NCBI GenBank assembly: GCA_945862275.1
Contig: CAMAYA010000064.1
Span: forward strand, 1-6,954
Reading direction: 5' to 3'
DNA from: Legionella genomosp. 1
GTDB taxonomy: Bacteria > Pseudomonadota > Gammaproteobacteria > Legionellales > Legionellaceae
DNA length: 6,954 nucleotides
The notes under the pieces are model-generated. The model had not been told where the DNA came from. It worked only from the letters and a program-made list of their open reading frames with translations, and did no database searches. Below are positions 5,010-6,954 of the stretch, piece by piece. The translations under genes and the position numbers were made by a program. Numbering within the stretch: position 1 is the stretch's first letter; each line of letters begins with the position of its first letter.

Positions 5010-5927
5010 ATGAACATTCTTCTTGCCGGTGCCTCTGGATTCGTTGGACAGGAACTCGTCCGCGCTTTAAAACCCAATCATCGTGTCACTGCACTGGGTC
5101 GAAAGGAGACCCGTTTGCGGTACAATGACTCCGACCATATCACCTACTGCACGTGGGATGAGTTGTCTCATTTAAACGCCAATGATTATGATGCCGTGAT
5201 AAATCTCTGCGGCTAAAACATTGCCGCCTCTCGATGGACTCATCGTGTAAAAAAACAGCTTATCGATTCGCGTGTCAAAACCAGTGAAACATTGATTCAG
5301 TGGGCTATCAGCCACCACGCCAAGCCGCATTTTCTTTGTGCCAATGCAGTAGGGATTTATGGATTGCAGGACAATGGCGATCCGGCCCCTTTCGATGAAG
5401 ACACCCCGATCGACCTAGAACATCCGCGGGATTTTTTAAGTGAAATAGGCATACGCTGGCAACAGGCTCTGAAATCTGCTGTGGATTATAGCATGCCCGT
5501 GACCACCCTGCGCTTTGGCGTTGTGTTGAAGAAAACGGGCGGGATGCTAAGAAAATTAATGCCCAGTTTTTATTTCGGACTGGGAAGTATCGTAGGCGAT
5601 GGCCGGCAGATGATATCTTGGGTTCATATGGACGATATTGTTGGTGCCATTATTTTTCTTCTGAATAAGCCTGAACTAACAGGTCCGGTGAACATCACCT
5701 CTCCCAACCCAGTCAGTCAAGCACAGTTTGCGCGTGCCATGGCCGCTAGCATGCACCGCCCTCTTTTGTTCACCATGCCTGCGTTTTTCATACGCGCATT
5801 ATTTGGTAAAATGGGAGACTGCCTGCTGCTCAAAGGGCAACGCGTCCTGCCAAGACGGCTCCTTGTATCCGGTTATGAATTTCATCACGCACAACTGGCT
5901 GAGGCCTTACAACAAGAATTCGATTGA
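5010..5927 (+). pseudogene. yfcH: YfcH-type NAD(P)-binding epimerase (TIGR01777 family), interrupted by an in-frame TAA at codon 69
   Basis: The full frame would give 305 residues, close to E. coli YfcH (about 297). It is an atypical SDR protein: a Rossmann motif GASGFVG at 7-13, a family strand-loop VINLCG-stop-NIAASRWT around 63-76, the ANAVGIYG element that carries the catalytic Tyr region, a WVHMDD motif, and the C-terminal DUF1731-like tail (RVLPRRLLVSGYEF). The only lesion is TAA 5214-5216, where relatives have Glu or Gln (LAGEN/LCGQN); one C-to-T or G-to-T change would create it. The frame on both sides is the same and otherwise undamaged, so loss is recent or the base is a sequencing error. 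ATG 5010 has a strong GAGAGGG site 5 bases upstream. TTG 5292 could in principle start a headless fragment, without the NAD-binding motif. The precise function of the family is poorly known. Confidence 0.9.
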
Positions 5928-6190
5928 TGTCGAACAGGGAGGCTTCATTTACAAAACCACCTGCTTACTCTATCATTTTATTTGTGAATAGATATCAAGT
6001 GAGGCGCTTCATGGGACTATCTACTCACCCCACGTGCCCTATTATGACTATTCAATCATTGGTATTGAGTTAATTTAGTCCAATAAGTGCGTTTTCATTC
6101 GATTGTATTCAAGATGAAGCAGGACGTATTATTATGATGAATCCCCGCCCACCTTACTAAAATCGGGTTATCCCAGTTGTTTGAGCATAG

Positions 6191-6213
6191 TTATCCCCAG
6201 AAAATGTGGATTA
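6191..6213. other. Pair of DnaA-box-like 9-mers
   Basis: TTATCCCCA (6191-6199) and, on the minus strand, TAATCCACA (6213-6205) each match TTATCCACA at 8 of 9 positions and face each other across 5 bases. A weaker TTATCCC word lies at 6168. Two near-matches are too few to call an origin. Confidence 0.2.
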
Positions 6214-6467
6214 AAATAATCAGCGTCCATCGTCCATTTATAACCAAGTGAGCTCATGAATCCTGGTTAAATATTTTGTGAAACAGACATCATAAAGCCA
6301 TCTTACAGGAGTCATACGGGCCCCAATAAGACATCACCAGGAAATCAAATAGAATTCATATAGGAATCTTTTATTCAAGAAATATTTATGGGCAACAGCT
6401 TGCAATGAAGGTATTGCACAACAGAAAATAATAGGGCGCCATAGGGAAGTAATAATTAATAATCAAC

Positions 6468-6537
6468 ACACCAACAACCGGGTATCATAAGGGAGTCAAT
6501 TAGGAATCAAACAGAAATCGACGCGATCGGTTGGTGT
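6468..6537. repeat. Inverted repeat with 3-base bulge
   Basis: ACACCAACAACCG (6468-6480) and CGGTTGGTGT (6528-6537) are complementary over 10 bp once AAC is skipped, with 47 bases between. It could be the ends of a small decayed element or the stem of a transcript. Confidence 0.4.
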
Positions 6538-6686
6538 CTAATAGTGCTACCGTGAACAAGAAACCCTGCCCCCTATTTGCCGTAAACATAACTATTGGGA
6601 ATTGGCATCGTCCCCTCATTTAAAATTTACGCCTCAATATATAAATATAAAAGATGTTACCTGTGAAGGATTTTAATATGAAGCGA

Positions 6687-6764
6687 GCATGAGCGCACCC
6701 TCTACGAGAGAAATCTGGCGGTGGTAAACCAGATTAATGTATCAGCGCTAGCCCTACCGCATGC
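6687..6764 (+). ncRNA. Possible folded RNA (nested helices), unverified
   Basis: Four exact helices nest without conflict: GCATG 6687-6691 with CATGC 6760-6764; AGCGC 6692-6696 with GCGCT 6745-6749; CTCT 6700-6703 with AGAG 6707-6710; and AATCTGG 6712-6718 with CCAGATT 6729-6735. Together they make 21 pairs in 78 bases, with two hairpins inside a common stem. It is not a tRNA: there is no T-loop motif or anticodon arm. An AT-rich leader (6640-6655) precedes it. The stretch also borders the IS30 end, so it may be part of that element. Chance pairing is not excluded. Confidence 0.22.
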
Positions 6765-6812
6765 AAGATCCGCCTGAGGTTGGTTTGAGATAAGAGAAAT
6801 AAGTTGGCGGTT

Positions 6813-6954
6813 TCAATGTCCAAGTGCAACAAGGTTAAGTTTATCAGCCCAATAAGCTTTAAAATCAAAAGCGTTATCGGGAAGGAACAACTCTGCTGGG
6901 CATTTCCAGTTTAACGACTTTCTCGGCCTCGTATTCAATTTCCACGCAATATCA
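6813..6954 (-). CDS. IS30-family transposase, C-terminal end (partial, continues outside window)
   Basis: Read on the minus strand, the last bases of the window encode 46 residues ending at TGA (6815-6813). The core LNTRPRKSLNWKCPAELF is the characteristic C-terminal signature of IS30-family DDE transposases, located just after the catalytic Glu region (usual form L-N-x-R-P-R-K-x-L-N-W-x-x-P). The catalytic Asp and Glu residues lie beyond the window, so whether the enzyme is intact cannot be told. The fragment shows no frameshift or stop. Confidence 0.85.
   Translation of the reverse strand, partial: DIAWKLNTRPRKSLNWKCPAELFLPDNAFDFKAYWADKLNLVALGH
6813..6954 (-). mobile_element. IS30-family insertion sequence, one end only
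   Basis: Inferred from the transposase fragment. The outer terminal repeat should lie within a few tens of bases left of 6813, but without the other end it cannot be placed. Confidence 0.6.

Larger units (their letters stand above)
5928..6812. other. AT-rich stretch of about 885 bp without a recognisable gene
   Basis: Stops are frequent in all frames and no open frame exceeds about 45 codons with a start. None of the short frames that I translated looked like a known protein. The stretch contains two DnaA-box-like words (6191-6213), an inverted repeat (6468-6537), a set of nested complementary segments (6687-6764) and a tiny 4-codon frame with a GAAGGA site at 6678-6692. It ends at the IS30-family transposase. 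Decayed insertion DNA, a degraded gene or a regulatory region are all possible. Confidence 0.55.

Noticed and set aside
5214..5216. TAA in yfcH as a reassigned sense codon
   Set aside because: TAA ends the csaA-like, def and recombinase genes in this window, so the standard meaning holds.
5728..5991. 87-codon plus-strand frame at the end of yfcH
   Set aside because: It lies in a shifted frame over conserved yfcH sequence, so it is a shadow frame.
6687..6764. tRNA gene
   Set aside because: The helices do not form a cloverleaf with a T-loop motif, 7-base anticodon loop or normal acceptor stem.

Overview
The window reads as chromosomal DNA of a moderate-GC gammaproteobacterium. It carries single-copy housekeeping genes of types common there: peptide deformylase, Maf, YchJ, a CsaA-like tRNA-binding protein, ArfB, MutM/Fpg and a YfcH-type epimerase. 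ArfB and MutM align closely in length and motifs with the E. coli proteins. Genus cannot be fixed from sequence alone; a Legionellales-like host is a guess.

Layout, left to right: (1) 2-142 (+), the last 46 residues of a protein whose tail resembles DUF3987/YfjI-type proteins. (2) 152-688 (-), def. (3) 689-1065, a non-coding stretch, then 1066-1650 (+), a complete 194-residue tyrosine recombinase that has only the catalytic domain. TGTAGC-type repeats, direct and inverted, lie on both sides of it. (4) 1891-2487 (+), maf, converging with 2660-3148 (-), ychJ. (5) A rightward group: csaA-like (3245-3580), arfB (3646-4056), mutM (4107-4934) and yfcH (5010-5927). yfcH is interrupted by one in-frame TAA at codon 69. 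(6) 5928-6812, about 885 bp with no convincing gene; it holds inverted repeats, two DnaA-box-like words and a possible folded RNA. (7) 6813-6954 (-), the C-terminal end of an IS30-family transposase running off the window.

The genes form no single pathway. Several concern translation (Def removes the N-formyl group, ArfB rescues stalled ribosomes, the CsaA-like protein binds tRNA) and two concern nucleotide-pool or DNA sanitation (Maf, MutM). Accessory DNA sits at both ends: the recombinase with its repeats on the left, and the IS30 end with decayed DNA on the right.

The points most worth a second look are the TGTAGC repeat family around the short recombinase, the nonsense codon in an otherwise intact yfcH, the 7-codon leader ORF overlapping the arfB start, and the nested helices at 6687-6764. 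No clearly new multi-gene system is visible.
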